Positions 20,846-31,405 of a stretch of 64,000 bases of DNA are shown piece by piece. Each line of letters opens with the position of its first letter. Within the stretch, counting starts at the first letter, position 1. This DNA is from Sipunculus nudus. Its lineage: Eukaryota; Annelida; Sipuncula; Golfingiida; Sipunculidae. The position numbers and the translations under genes are program-made. The stretch is taken from the NCBI GenBank assembly GCA_026874595.1, contig CM049306.1, positions 53,784,019 through 53,848,018 on the forward strand, in the 5' to 3' direction. The notes under the pieces are model-generated. The model was not told the DNA's origin. It worked only from the letters and a program-made list of their open reading frames with translations, and made no database searches.

Positions 20846-22510
20846 GCAAAAAATAAGGTTTGATTCTCGGACCCTTTTTTTCAGAAATCAATCCTTTTTT
20901 GTATGATTCGAAAAAAATGTCATATGTTCAGGGAAAAGCATGATAATAACAGAATTTTTCGCTAAACAGGTAAAAGAACTACAAAACAAAGGAATTTTTA
21001 TCCGAATTGTATCATTTTATCGCCTTGAAAAAATGTCCGAGCGGCTGGAGCTCAAACTTGTAAATTTTTTTATTAAAAATCAAAATAATTTTTAGAACCT
21101 GACTTCTAACCTGATATCCAGGAAGGTCCGTAAAAATCTCCCTGGAAACCTGAAATTAGGTCTCTGGTAGCTAATACCTTTAAGCAATGGGGCTCCGAAG
21201 TACCCCCCAGAACAATTGAAAATTTGTTACAAAAGCTCAAGTATCTGAACAACTATTGCATTGATTACCATGATTCTTTTTCTTTGCATGGGCATTGATC
21301 ATGGAATCTTTCATCAGTTTCTGCAGTCGGGTGGCGCAACCTAAATTGCTTTTATTTTTACTATTTTTCCCTCTATGTTTAGACTTCTTAAGATGCATTC
21401 ATCTATTAACAGGGCTGGACCTAGAAACTTTTCTCCTAACGTCCGGGGAGGGCCATGATAAATCTCCATGGAACCTGAATTAAGGTCTCTGTTACTCATA
21501 TCCTCTGAGCAATGGGGCTCAAAGTATTATACTAGCTCCAGTATTTGATCAACTTATGCATTGATCTCCGTGATTCTTTGCATGCATATTGATCATGGAT
21601 TGTTTCATTCATTCCTGCAGACTGGAGGCGCCACCTGAATTTTTTTCGAATTTTCTATATATTTTTGAATTTAAAAGAGATGTTGGTCTGTTTACAGGAC
21701 ACAAATGAAAAAAATGGACATAGAATCTTCATACTGGACATGCAAGGAGGAGGTCCATGAAGCTTGAAATTAGGTCTTTGCTAATTATGTCCTCTGAGCT
21801 AAGGAGCTCAGAATTACCCCCCCCCCAAATATGTTTCATCAGTTCCTGCAGACTGGTGATGCCACCTGGATTATTTTTCTCGATTTTTTAATGCATTTTT
21901 TCTCTATTTTTGAGACCTTCAAAGATGTAGTCGTCTGTTAAGATGGTACAAATTGTAACAAAGCACCTAGAATCTTCTTATCTTAATATGCAGAGACGTC
22001 TATGAAAAAATCTCCTATGAAATCTGAAATTAGGTCTCTGTAGCCCATATCCTTTGAGCTACTGGGTTTGTAAGAAACCGTCAAAATAATTAATCATTTG
22101 ATATAAAAACTCCAGTTTCTGATCAACTAATGAATTAATCACCATGATTTTTTGCATGCATATTCATCATGGAGTGTTTTATCAAATCCTGCAGACTGGT
22201 GGCACCACCTGGATTTTTTTTTCGAATTTTTCGCATTATCTGCAGACCTTCGGAGATGGAGTTGTCTGTTACAGTTACTAATTGTAACCATTGCACAAAG
22301 AATTTTCTTAATTGACATCCAGGGAGGTCCATGAAAAATCTCCTTGGAAACCTGAAATTAGGTCTCTGTTACCCATATCTACAAAATTTGGCATCGATAA
22401 ATTTCTTTTTGTGAATGTTTTCCTAGTCAGCTGAGCGTCATGACCCCTGGGTCACCTGTTGATGCGGGGGATTAAATTGACGCGGGCGGTGCCTGGGAAC
22501 CATACCTTAT
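20846..22510 (+). mobile_element. TIR element E1, 1.66 kb, inserted in the duplicated module
   Basis: Left end ATAAGGTTTGATTCTCGG and right end, reverse complemented, ATAAGGTATGGTTCCCAGG form imperfect TIRs. The flanks (20700-20845 and 22511 on) rejoin to match the uninterrupted W block at 11830-11990, which proves insertion. A 330-bp relative with the same ends is at 63118-63440, and an inverted partial copy is at 41060-41640. No transposase frame. Confidence 0.7.
21100..22380 (+). repeat. Four tandem units of about 300 bp inside E1
   Basis: Units share CTGAAATTAGGTCTCTG, GAGCAATGGGGCTC, TGCATGCATATTGATCATGG, TCCTGCAGACTGG and GGGAGGTCCATGA in order. Divergence between units is considerable. 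Confidence 0.75.
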
Positions 22511-22659
22511 ATTTTTTGTTGGCCTTTGTTATCCTTTTTGAGCTCAATTGTGTATCAAAACTGGTGATTTCTCATTATGTAAATTTAATACCGTACTATT
22601 CGGTAATAACTAACAATACTAAAAAACTTACGCAGAGTATTGTATTTTCCGATTACTTG

Positions 22660-22764
22660 TACTAGTAAGGCCTAGGTAACTATAAAAACGACTTCGCTCA
22701 TTTGAACCCAATCTTTCTCCCTTCTTCCAATCAGGTCATCCTTCCCGTCGTGTATTGAGGACAC
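22660..22764 (-). pseudogene. T exon, copy C (frameshifted end)
   Basis: Reads YVSSIHDGKDDLIGRR then EKDWVQMSEVV, then shifts and stops at T. Acceptor and donor sites are degraded (TACG and GTTTTTA). Confidence 0.45.
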
Positions 22765-22861
22765 GTATTTACAAACGAAGGTTAATCACTCATTTATATT
22801 CGGCGACGGATAAATCCTAGTTCTCAGTTCAACCAATCCATTCAGGCTCATTTAGACGGGG

Positions 22862-23134
22862 CTAGGAATAGATATGTATAAACAAAAAACGGCGATTATT
22901 CCGGGATCCCGGGTTATAATGTACCAGTCTAGGCCTCTTATTGTCACCCCGTCTTCTATTTAGTGGATCGTACCTCGCTAGATAGGTATAAAGCATCGGT
23001 GGAGCTGTCACCCTCTTCCCCGATATCATGTGGACACCGTAAGGAAAAGACCATTTAACTAATAGATCAGAATATCCAGAGCTGTATACTTTCGGTATTA
23101 AAATAAACACTAGCTGCTCCCGAGGAAAATCCAC
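22862..23134 (-). CDS. Open frame upstream of T, copy C
   Basis: A 90-codon minus frame includes KVYSSGYSDLLVKW, GVHMISGKRVTAPP and LARYDPLNRRRGDNKRPR. The last part is shared with the block at 12250-12420, where a stop breaks it, and more weakly with 34950-35020. The frame continues to a stop without a clear donor. It could be an exon of the duplicated unit or conserved 5' sequence. No domain recognised. Confidence 0.3.
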   Translation of the reverse strand: MDFPREQLVFILIPKVYSSGYSDLLVKWSFPYGVHMISGKRVTAPPMLYTYLARYDPLNRRRGDNKRPRLVHYNPGSRNNRRFLFIHIYS

Positions 23135-23149
23135 GGCTCTATCAGATGC

Positions 23150-24009
23150 ATAATTTTTGTAATCAGCCGATAGGAACTAAAAGACGCATATTTTAATCCT
23201 AAGGTTTTTGCAGCACCTTTTGTCGTGTGTTTCACTTACATGATATTAAGATTACTTCTGCTAGAATTCTCCAGGAACACTCTCCCCCAAAATATCAACA
23301 TAGAAAGAAAAATTATTCTATTTCAGAAATCACAAAAAAATAACTTTTTAAAGGGACGTGAGCCATATACAGGGTGTACGAATTTTTAAGGTGAGAAGGT
23401 TTTTTTCCTGATAAACAACATAGGTCTGACAGTTTCTTTGCTTGGGAAATATCGAAGATATAACGATTGTATAAAGAAGCATTCTACCGTAAAATTATAT
23501 GAAAGCTGCTTTGTATTAGTTGAAGCTCAGGCGATATTGTGAATCACGATGTTTATTCAGTTTAGTCAGTTGAGGGTATAGTCTAAGGCATGTTAACAGA
23601 CACATGCATAATTTATATACACATGCATATGTCGTTGAAGTCTCTTGTACGCGAAACGTATAGCTGTCAATGTGAAAAAGGCCCAGAAAAATATATTTCA
23701 ACAATATTAAATTTTTTGTTTAAAGTACTGTAATTGTCATGGAATAAGGAGGTCTGACAACTCTTCCAGAAAAAAAGAAAGCAGGTTGATATATTTTGAT
23801 GAAACAATGTAGCAAAGAAACCACTTCAGCTTTGGTTCGTAGCATTGTCTTTCAGGAAATTAACGGAAATGTGATATACATATTTTGCTGAAACTTTATA
23901 GAAGGGTAAAGTAAAACTGGATCCGTAATCCATTACATTTAGGGAGGTAATCGAAATCACCATAAATATTTTTGCTTAAGTGCCATAATCACATTTCCAC
24001 AAAGGAATA
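23150..24009. other. No gene seen
   Basis: AT-rich. Near 23630-23660 the text GAAGTCTCTTGTACGCGAAACG has the GAAAC look of Penelope-like element ends but lacks a CTGATGA box, so it was not annotated. Confidence 0.4.
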
Positions 24010-24032
24010 ATTATAAAAGGCTATTCCTTTGT

Positions 24033-24110
24033 CCCTATGTAGAATCCGCCCATTCGCATGCAGTTGTTCTGCCACTCGCCTGGTGAACTCGTGTTTCTGA
24101 ACCATGACAA
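24033..24110 (-). pseudogene. Possible downstream exon of the duplicated unit
   Basis: In both copies the minus-strand text after CATGGTTCAG stays open and similar: EFTRRVAEQLHANG and HRDKGI here, EFTLRVAEQMNTN and HRDKGM at 24690-24770. An overlapping frame gives VHQASGRTTACEW against VHLASGRTNEYE, so the true frame is unclear. Confidence 0.25.
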
Positions 24111-24214
24111 TGTTTTACATGAAACATGCACGTATGAACGAACGACTGATTAGTAGATTCTGGTGGGGGTTTCAAAGTCCCAAACAAAATGAGGACCCTT
24201 AGAAGTGTGAGCAA

Positions 24215-24231
24215 CCCCCCCCCCCCCCCCC
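24215..24231. repeat. C17 homopolymer
   Basis: Uninterrupted run of 17 C in the intron-like part of the duplication. Confidence 0.9.
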
Positions 24232-24340
24232 GAGGACTTCCTTTTGAAAAAAAAATCAAACAACCCATAAATCGGCCGAACTATTAAAACAATGGGTATC
24301 ATTGAAAGATACTTCAGAATGTAAAAAAAAGTCAACATAC

Positions 24341-24541
24341 CTGTAAAGCTATAAAACGGTGATCGTGTTAAGGGTCTCAGCTCTTCGTGTCCATTCAACG
24401 GAAAAATGCTCCCTTTTAAAAGGTTCATGTGAAAATGTGTTCCGCGCTTGAATTTATAATCTTTACTTCCTTTGACAGAGTAAAATTCCTTAACAGGTGA
24501 CATAATGGAAATGGGATTCAGTGGGGATTCCAGTTCGCCTC
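24341..24541 (-). CDS. Candidate symmetric phase 1 exon, 201 bp
   Basis: Acceptor CACGCTTTTTCAG and donor TTTACAG|GTATGT bound a frame of 67 codons with phase 1 at both ends. The peptide includes PLNPISIMSPVKEFYSVKG and ends RSPFYSFT. Symmetric phase 1 exons are typical of extracellular domain-shuffled genes. The tandem copy (25018-25297) keeps both splice sites but has stops and frameshifts inside, as expected of a once-coding exon. No domain is recognised; two cysteines of a disulphide module are not seen. Confidence 0.45.
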
Positions 24542-25017
24542 CTGAAAAAGCGTGACGGGCGAAAAATAATGTATTGCTGAACATTTGTAGATGGTTAGGG
24601 TAAAGGCATATCAAAAGTCCATTTCATTTCATTTCCATGTAATAAGAATCACCATAATATATATTTTCTTATAAACCATTATGACAAAGGACCATTCCTT
24701 TGTCCCTGTGTGGAAGCCATCTATTCGTATTCATTTGTTCTGCCACTCGCAAGGTGAACTCCTGTTACTGAACCATGACAGTGTTCACGCATACACGTGA
24801 ACACGACTGATATTTAAGGAAATTCTGGTGGAGGTGTGTACGCCCTGACTACAAATTCTAGTTCGTTATCAATTTAAAGATGTACTTGTGATATTTTTTT
24901 CATGTTTCACCGTCCCTACAAACAAAAAAAAACTTCATAAAACAGATGACTTGCCCGAACTTTTGAAACCATGGTTATCATTGAAAGATATTTTTGAATG
25001 TATGAAAATCAACATAC

Positions 25018-25297
25018 CTGTAAGCCATAAAAAAATTCGTCAAACTGGACTCAGTGCCCAGTGTTGACCAAACTGAAAAGCCCTCGCATTGAATGCCGAG
25101 TCATGTGGGTTTGTGATTAAAAACCTCTATTTCCTTTTGAGAGAGAATTCCTTTATAGGCGTTACAATGGATATGGGGGATCAATGGGGATTATATGGTG
25201 GACCCGCGTGACCGCGTATTGCACGGAAATGCCTTTTGGGCAGGACATGCGCTCTGGCCACGGTCTTAACAGGCTAGTGAAAATCCCGAGGCGCCTC
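25018..25297 (-). pseudogene. Decayed tandem copy of the 24341-24541 exon
   Basis: Same acceptor (GACGCTTTTTCAG|GAGGCG) and donor (GCTTACAG|GTATGT), but the frame has stops soon after the acceptor and an inserted GC-richer segment. Confidence 0.45.
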
Positions 25298-25587
25298 CTG
25301 AAAAAGCGTCACAGGCGTGGAGGACCTTGCATCACAAAAGAAATAGGGGCACCTAATCGGGGATATATTAAAATTATTAATTATTCAGCTTAATAGTGCA
25401 AACCACGAAAAATAAACAAACTTGTCCAAGAAGAGCACACCACCGATACGTCTGCCTAATTTGGACAGTCAAATCAGAACGGAAGCAGGTAAACCGTGGT
25501 CTAGATAAAAACCCAACTCAGTATTAATGATATATAAGATAAAAGATAAAAAAATGATATTGTAACTGTATGATTTCCATTTGTCCG

Positions 25588-25590
<3 letters not shown>
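25298..25590. other. No gene seen
   Basis: Unremarkable sequence leading to a long TA tract. Confidence 0.4.
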
Positions 25591-25684
<94 letters not shown>

Positions 25685-25690
25685 TTATAT
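25591..25690. repeat. (TA)n microsatellite, interrupted
   Basis: About 100 bp of TA with a few TG interruptions. Open frames made of YIYI are artefacts. Confidence 0.97.
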
Positions 25691-25699
25691 ATGTGAAGC

Positions 25700-26290
25700 C
25701 ACAAGCTTACCTTAACGACAATCAAGCATGTGTTTTGGTAGCGCTGCTTGTTCCACTGTAACATCACATACCTCTCTGTCAGTCCACGCCTATACACACC
25801 CATGGAAGCAGAGTTTATCTATATTAAGGGACAAATCTCAGCATAACATTTTTATAAAGACAATCATAAATGTTCCTGGTGTCGGAATGTGGTATTGTTG
25901 ATCTAGGAAGATAAAGAAACTGGGTTTCATGAACGATATATAACGAAGCAATATAACACGTATCCTACGGGACATTCTTTATCATACAGTATGCGTTGTG
26001 ATAAAATTAAGTGAAGAATACCCTTCAGTAATTAGTAAATATCATACAAGATTTTGGTCTATTCGCAGGTATGGCCTCTTTTAGATGCGTCGATAGCTAA
26101 ATCATATGTCTCGCCAAACGTGCAGATCCACAGACGCCAAACAGGTGTCTCATTTAATGAAAGGACCAAATATATTAATTATATTTTGACACTGTTTAAT
26201 ATTGCCCTCGAGTCCATATTCTACTTTATTAAAAAAGTAAAATAATTAAGTTAAGTTACAATTACATTTTCTATTATATTAAATGCATTC
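25700..26290. other. No gene seen
   Basis: AT-rich, no repeat partner noted. Confidence 0.4.
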
Positions 26291-26351
26291 TTTTATTGTC
26301 TTAATTATGTTATATGAAAGATGACCAGAGGTAACTAGCCAGGCTTGTTAC

Positions 26352-26472
26352 CGGCAATGATTGGAGCCGGGTGGATTACGTCCTGTAATGCTAAACGAAT
26401 GAAATCTACATAGGATGGTTGTAACACAATCTGTAGGTAGATGCACACCAGCCATATAACTTCATCATTGGC
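26352..26472 (-). pseudogene. Q exon, copy D
   Basis: Minus frame with LQPSYVDFIRLALQDVIHPAP up to GCCG|GTAAC. It lies downstream of the tail exon stop, so it belongs to another transcript form or is a remnant. See the copy at 7813. Confidence 0.3.
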
Positions 26473-26529
26473 AGACTACGTTAGACAAGCACTTTTTTCC
26501 GTCTCATAAACGACGCTGCATGTACTTAC

Positions 26530-26549
26530 TTAATTTTCAACATCTGCGT
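26530..26549 (-). CDS. Gene D, last exon (short tail)
   Basis: Follows TGCGGTTTCAG. Its first two bases complete a codon with the last G of the 26757-26930 exon to give DADVEN and TAA. The intron between is 207 bp, starts GTAAAT and ends TTTCAG. Compared with copy A the tail is cut short before the ITIM-like motif. Confidence 0.45.
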
Positions 26550-26756
26550 CTGAAACCGCATTTGAGAAACAACACCAGGGCGTCTGAGAAGTGACGGCAT
26601 CTACAATATTAAATATACATATGGTATCTTTTTCTTTTCGCCAGAGGAAGATTTCTTTATATGATACATCTCTGGGGTTCCATCACAGTGTACACAACCA
26701 GACACAGACATCCATCAGTAAGTTATAATAGCATTGATTCCACCTTGTATATTTAC

Positions 26757-26930
26757 CATCGGGGTCCAGAACATAGAGTACGATCTCGATTTGACTGTCG
26801 AGCGATTTCAGTAGGGCTACGACAGTTGGAAGCGTTGTAGGTTTGGTGTTTTTTCTCATGATTTCGTGGAAGCGTTCACATATAAAATAAATGTTTGCAC
26901 GACGGTCGTAAGAAAATTGCTCAAGGCTGT
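26757..26930 (-). CDS. Gene D, exon S, 174 bp, phase 1-1
   Basis: The frame is open from AC|AGC (after TGAG) to GATG|GTAAAT and reads SLEQFSYDRRANIYF, then VVALLKSLDSQIEIVLYVLD. Its end joins in phase to the tail exon. Its start is compatible in phase with the R exon (A + AC), but the acceptor has a poor pyrimidine tract. The last part survives in copy B as IQDPVF near 13820. The peptide looks globular, with a hydrophobic strand (IEIVLYVL). No family recognised. Confidence 0.45.
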
Positions 26931-27068
26931 CTCAGTCTTATCGTACGCGTCTCCTACGGGAGTCGTATAAGGTCCCTACGATGGTCGTAATATAAAGGAA
27001 ACAGTTCCCCATTTTTTTTCGTAGACCTGTCGATTATGTGTTGTGCGATGTATGTGACTTAAACTTAC

Positions 27069-27265
27069 TCTGACCAAACACTTTCCGAAACAAATCTTTA
27101 GCTTTCACGGGAGATCCAATTCCATGAAACATAAAATATGCTGTTAGAGCGTTAATACGTAAAAATGGCTTCAAATAATGTTTACCGATATGCATTTTCG
27201 CAGGCAAATACTCTGACAAATATTTGCCCGTTAAAAAGGAAAGAACCAAGAGTAGAAAAATTTTT
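27069..27265 (-). CDS. Gene D, exon R, signal-like leader
   Basis: Acceptor CTACTTCTACAG and strong donor CAGA|GTAAGT bound an open frame. It begins KIFLLLVLSFLTGKYL, a hydrophobic segment suiting a signal peptide or membrane anchor, and continues PAKMHIGKHYLKPFLR to KAKDLFRKVFGQ. Paralogues at 9260, 13876 and 19190 share the leader and LTGK but are broken. The frame also stays open upstream of the acceptor to 27327, so the leader could be internal. An upstream exon with the start codon was not found. Confidence 0.45.
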
Positions 27266-27351
27266 CTGTAGAAGTAGTTTAGGAAACAGATACTGATATT
27301 CAGCGGATCTAAAAAAACCTCTCGTCCATTCTGCTTTTGCTACACACTCTT

Positions 27352-27576
27352 TCAGACCTTCTTAGTTTCACGACTTACACGTTTCTCCCCTAAGGCTCGA
27401 AAAATTCTCAGGTCTGAAAATTTAAACACATCAGCCAGTCGCGGTTGAGAGAAAGTTGGCAACGGTGGCAGATCCAAGTTTTCAATCGATGGGGTGAGGC
27501 GCCAACCAAGGATGACAAATGTGAAAACCAAGTCCAAATTAGTCTCAAATTCTAATATGAAGATGACCTGTGTCAA
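27352..27576 (-). CDS. Open frame upstream of gene D
   Basis: Frame includes LTPSIENLDLPPLPTFSQPR and FSDLRIFRALGEKRV. Within it lies AATTTTCAG and, 38 bases on, CGT|GTAAGT, which could bound a mini-exon. The phase does not fit the next exon (R). No second copy is known in the window. Confidence 0.25.
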   Translation of the reverse strand: MTQVIFILEFETNLDLVFTFVILGWRLTPSIENLDLPPLPTFSQPRLADVFKFSDLRIFRALGEKRVSRETKKV

Positions 27577-27785
27577 TTGTCGAAATCCTCATATTTAATA
27601 TTCATACTACTCATTACGGGCTGTCATCCGACCGTACCAAAAAGTAGGACAAAAGTAGAACTGGACCTACCGGAAATATAAAAAAATGGAAAATAAAAGG
27701 AAAAAGTAGTACTTAAGTTATTACATTATCAATTCATGCATCATATTAATCTTGATGAACGAATGTGATAGTTAAAAATATAGTT

Positions 27786-28440
27786 CGGTCGCCACTGGAC
27801 TCAACCTTTTTTCTTTGTGGATTTTGTTTACCAACATATCAGGTGTGAAAAATATGTAGGTTGGCCCGCTGTCAGACTTTAGCATTTTTTCTAATTAGCA
27901 TAAAACAAAATGGCCGGCAAATTTTGCGAAAATAACAAAAATGCCAAATATAATCATTTGACATAGAGGGTCATCCAGTACATGGTTTTTGGGGTATTAT
28001 GACCCAGAGAAATCATTTTTGGTATTGTTTTAAACATCATGACCATTATTTTAAATATATTGTTGTACTCCATTTGAAAAATAAACTGTTAATATTCTGA
28101 ACCCAGGATTTGGTTTGTATGTATGATCCAACACAATCTGCAGATCGACGGTAAAAAATTAAACTAAGTAAACACTTAAGTATAGATAACGATGTTCAAA
28201 GTTCTGGAAAACAGCTGTTATACATTATAAAAATAATATCTTTTTAACTACCAGTATGACCTTCAAAATGAAACAATAAGAGCGAAACTGCCGTTATCAA
28301 AACATTTTTATTTTTACCATTGTGTCACGACGAGGCCAAATATTTACAACTTAAACAAAATTTTATTTAGTTGGAGGGGGAATAAGTTATAGTTCAATTA
28401 AATCAAAATGGCACCTTTATTGAAATTCAACTTTGTTCGT
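27786..28440 (+). repeat. Inverted repeat I1 (mate 33185-33800)
   Basis: Shares with the reverse complement of the mate: CATATCAGGTGTGAAAA, CTAATTAGCATAAAACAAAA, GTAGAGGGTCATCCA-type text, TTAAACTAAGTAAACAC and CAAAATGAAACAATAAGAG. About three quarters of positions agree by eye. Confidence 0.7.
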
Positions 28441-28519
28441 TCGGAAATGTAAATATGTGTTTGCATATAATATGTCAAGTCTTATCACAGATTTTGCAAC
28501 ATATCTCAGGTATACTGGT

Positions 28520-28790
28520 GCAAGCTTCCATCAGCATCATTCTCGAACAGTCTAAGGAATTCAACACAACACACAGTAAACACGCGTTACAGGAATCAGC
28601 TAGAAAACCATCGCTGTGTCTCTACATATTTATAGGGTTCACACGTGAGCTCGGCCAGGCGAGAAAGCCCCAAGCTAGCATGACAACGAGAGTTCAACCA
28701 GTACAGATTAAACTGAGAATGCAACAAGCAGCCCGGCGAGGGCACTACAACACGAGTTACGCCCGTGTCACACAATAAACAAGGCCTAAA
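28520..28790 (-). mobile_element. LTR-like fragment (mate 57487-57760)
   Basis: The reverse complement follows 57500-57700: TTATTGTGTGACACGGGC, GCATTCTCAGTTTAATC, GTACTGGTTGAACTCTCG and GCCTGGCCGAGC. The match stops at GTTCGAGAA, so only the first 270 bp of the LTR are here. The plus frame through it is not a gene. Confidence 0.5.
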
Positions 28791-28968
28791 AGCCTAGTGC
28801 GAACCTGTGCAATAAGGTTACACCAGGTATAATGCTTCAATGCTGGACCATTATTTTTCAAGAACATGTGTAACAGGTATATGAACAATGAAGGTACTAA
28901 ACACTTAGAACAAGAAACAATTAAACAAACATAACTGCTGAAATTCTAGCATGGATGCACACAACACA

Positions 28969-30145
28969 AAAACTAGAATACGGGTAGTCAACAAGCGACT
29001 ACATGTATCCGCTAAAATCAGAGTGGGACGGGTGAAGTGAGGCACGCTGTGCAAAAATGGTGGCAGGTGGCGCAACCACTTTTGTGTTTGATTAAGAGCT
29101 ATGTGATATCTATACACATGCAAAATTTCAGGGGGATATGTCAAACAAGTCCTGAAATATAAGCCTTAATGTCTGCAGCGTATACATAAATGTAGGTGGC
29201 GCCACCTGCCACAAAATCAAGAAAGCTATCCAGGATGTATTAACATGCTAAATTTTAGGCAGATAAGTCAAACCACTACTGAGATATGAGTAATTTTAGC
29301 TCAGGGCAGACAAACATACGGACGCTGTGCAAAAATGGTGGCAGGTGGCGCCATCAATTTTGTGTATGATTAAGAGCTATGTGAGATCTATGCACATGCA
29401 AATTTTCAGGGGAATATGTCAAACCAGTCCTGAGATATAAGCCTGAATATTTGCAGCGTATACTAAAATGTAGGTGGCGCCACCTGCCACAAAATCGAGA
29501 GAGCTATCCAAGATGTATAAACCTGCAAAATTTTAGGCGGATATGTCAAACCACTGCCGAGATATGAGTGATTTTATCCCACGGCAAACAAACAGACGGA
29601 CACAGTGCAAAAATGATTGCAAGTGGCGCCACCAGTTTTGCGCATGATAAAGAGCTATGTGAGATCTATAAACATGCAAAATGTTTGCCCAATCAGTCAA
29701 ATAGTTCCAGAGATATGAGCTTGGATGTCTGCAGCGTAGATTTTAATGTAGGTGGCGCCAACTGCCATAAAATCAAGAAAGCTGTCAAGGATGTATAAAC
29801 CTGCAAAATTTCGGGAGGATAAACCAAACCACTGCCGAGATATGAGTGATTTTTTCCCCATGCAGATTAACAGAAGGACGATGTGCAAAAATTGTTGCAG
29901 GTGGCGCCACCAGTTTTGCGTATGATAAAGAGGTATTGGAGATCTATACACATGCAAAATTTTCGCCCAACTGGTCAAACGGTTCCCGTAATATGAGCTT
30001 GGATGTCTGCAGCTTTAACGTGATGTAGGTGGCGCCACCTGTCATAAAATCAAGAAAGCTGTCCAAGATGTATACACATGCAACATTTCAGGTCGATAAG
30101 TCCAACCAATGCAGAGATATGAGTGTTTTTATCCAAAGGCAGATG
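28969..30145 (+). mobile_element. Hairpin-started tandem-repeat element F1 (mate 59590-60732)
   Basis: Starts AAACTAGAATACGGGTAGTC with an adjoining GTAGTC/GACTAC hairpin, exactly as the mate. Then come about four units of roughly 280 bp, each with GTGGCGCCACC palindromes, GAGATATGAG, CATGCAAAATTT and GACGGAC text. Open frames of up to 93 codons recur in both elements because the repeats are shared, not because they code. Belongs with the pearl/Helitron-like non-autonomous class by structure. Confidence 0.65.
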
Positions 30146-31405
30146 AACAGATGGAAGCTGTGCAAAAATCTAAGAAAATGCAATTAGAAAAAAATAAACA
30201 AATGAAGACTGATGACTGATTATTCACAGAAAATTTGTTGATGCTAGCTCCTGCCTTTTTTGAGATAGGTATGGTTAACTAGAGACGACGCACTGACGCA
30301 CGATGCAGCAATATTGCATAAGCTCACAGGTTCGCTAAAATCCGATGTTTTAGATGACAAATCTTTTGCAAAAAATTGGTGATGTTAGCTCCTGGCCTTT
30401 TTGAGATAGCTATGACGCACGACGGAAGACGGACGACGCCACACCATTGCATAAGCTCACAGATTTGCTAAAAATGCAAACGAAGTTTTTTTTCAAACAG
30501 CTGAAAGATATAGTTCAAATAATCTGGGAATTCTGTGTCTAGGCATTGTGTCTAGACTTCTAGATGCTGTGTCTAGACACATTGTCTAGACACCCCGCAG
30601 AGCCAGGTCAGTCGCCATGGTGATGTCTGGACCCCACCTGGTTGTACTGAGTGACCTCTTGACTTGGCTGCTGAAACTCAGCATGTTATCAAATCAGTTT
30701 TCAAACACAGAAAGCCTATTTCAATTGGCTACAAGCTGTATACCCAATCTAGTCTTATAAAACTGGCAGAACCCTACCATAGAATAATTCTTGTAAAGTT
30801 TAAACCAATCAGCTTAACAGTTTCACCATAAATCATTGTATAAGATAGAAGGGTTTAAAATTACATTTTCGCTTGTAAAAAACAGATCAATGTAGGTCGC
30901 GCCACCAATACCTCAATTTCAGATATGACATATGTGACAAACATTGGTAAAACATTTGGTGATTATCGCTCTAGCCGTTCGTGAGATTTTACTTTTAGTG
31001 TTTATTTCGACAGATGACTAAGTTCAACCTCCTGTAACTCGGCCAAAAATCTCCGAACTGGAACCGTTCTAACAAACTTGAGAGAGATTGTTCCAGGAAT
31101 CATTTCTGTGAAATATTGGACAATTTGGCTGGACATTTTCGGAAAAGAAGATTTTTAAAGCTTTTATAGCTTTTCCCGTATAAAATCTAAGAAAATGCAG
31201 TTTGAAAAAAAAATAAACAAAATCCGATAGAGTTTTCCAGATGACTGATTATTTGCAAAAAAATTTGGTGATGCTAACTCATGCCTTTTTTTAGATAGCT
31301 ATGGTTAACGTACAGACGACGCACAACGTACGACGCACGATGCACGACGTACGACGGACGACGCCGCACCATCGAATAAGCTCACAGGTTCGCTAAAAAG
31401 CACCG
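30146..31405 (+). mobile_element. Nested repeat with duplicated GACGACGC..AAGCTCACAG ends
   Basis: ATAAGCTCACAGGTTCGCTAA occurs at about 30318, 30460 (variant) and 31375, each preceded by an ACGACGCACGACG run. ATCTAAGAAAATGCA and TTGGTGATG..CTC words recur between. This looks like several 3' ends of one pearl-like family stacked together. Confidence 0.5.

Larger units (their letters stand above)
24010..25200. repeat. Direct duplication, period about 665 bp
   Basis: GGTGAACTCGTGTTTCTGAA (about 24080) recurs as GGTGAACTCCTGTTACTGAA (about 24751). The same holds for TCAACATACCTGTAA and for the TTTTTCAGGAGGCG acceptor region. The second copy has extra sequence. Confidence 0.65.

Noticed and set aside
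24150-24614. The 154-codon minus frame as one gene
   Set aside because: Better explained as the 201-bp exon 24341-24541 plus intron read-through across a C17 run.
25501-25803. Frames rich in YIYI on both strands
   Set aside because: Direct translation of a TA microsatellite.
29568-30028. Repeated frames MILSHGKQTDG.. and relatives at 60109-60360
   Set aside because: Shared because F1 and F2 repeat units are shared; no codon-level evidence seen and frames shift between units.
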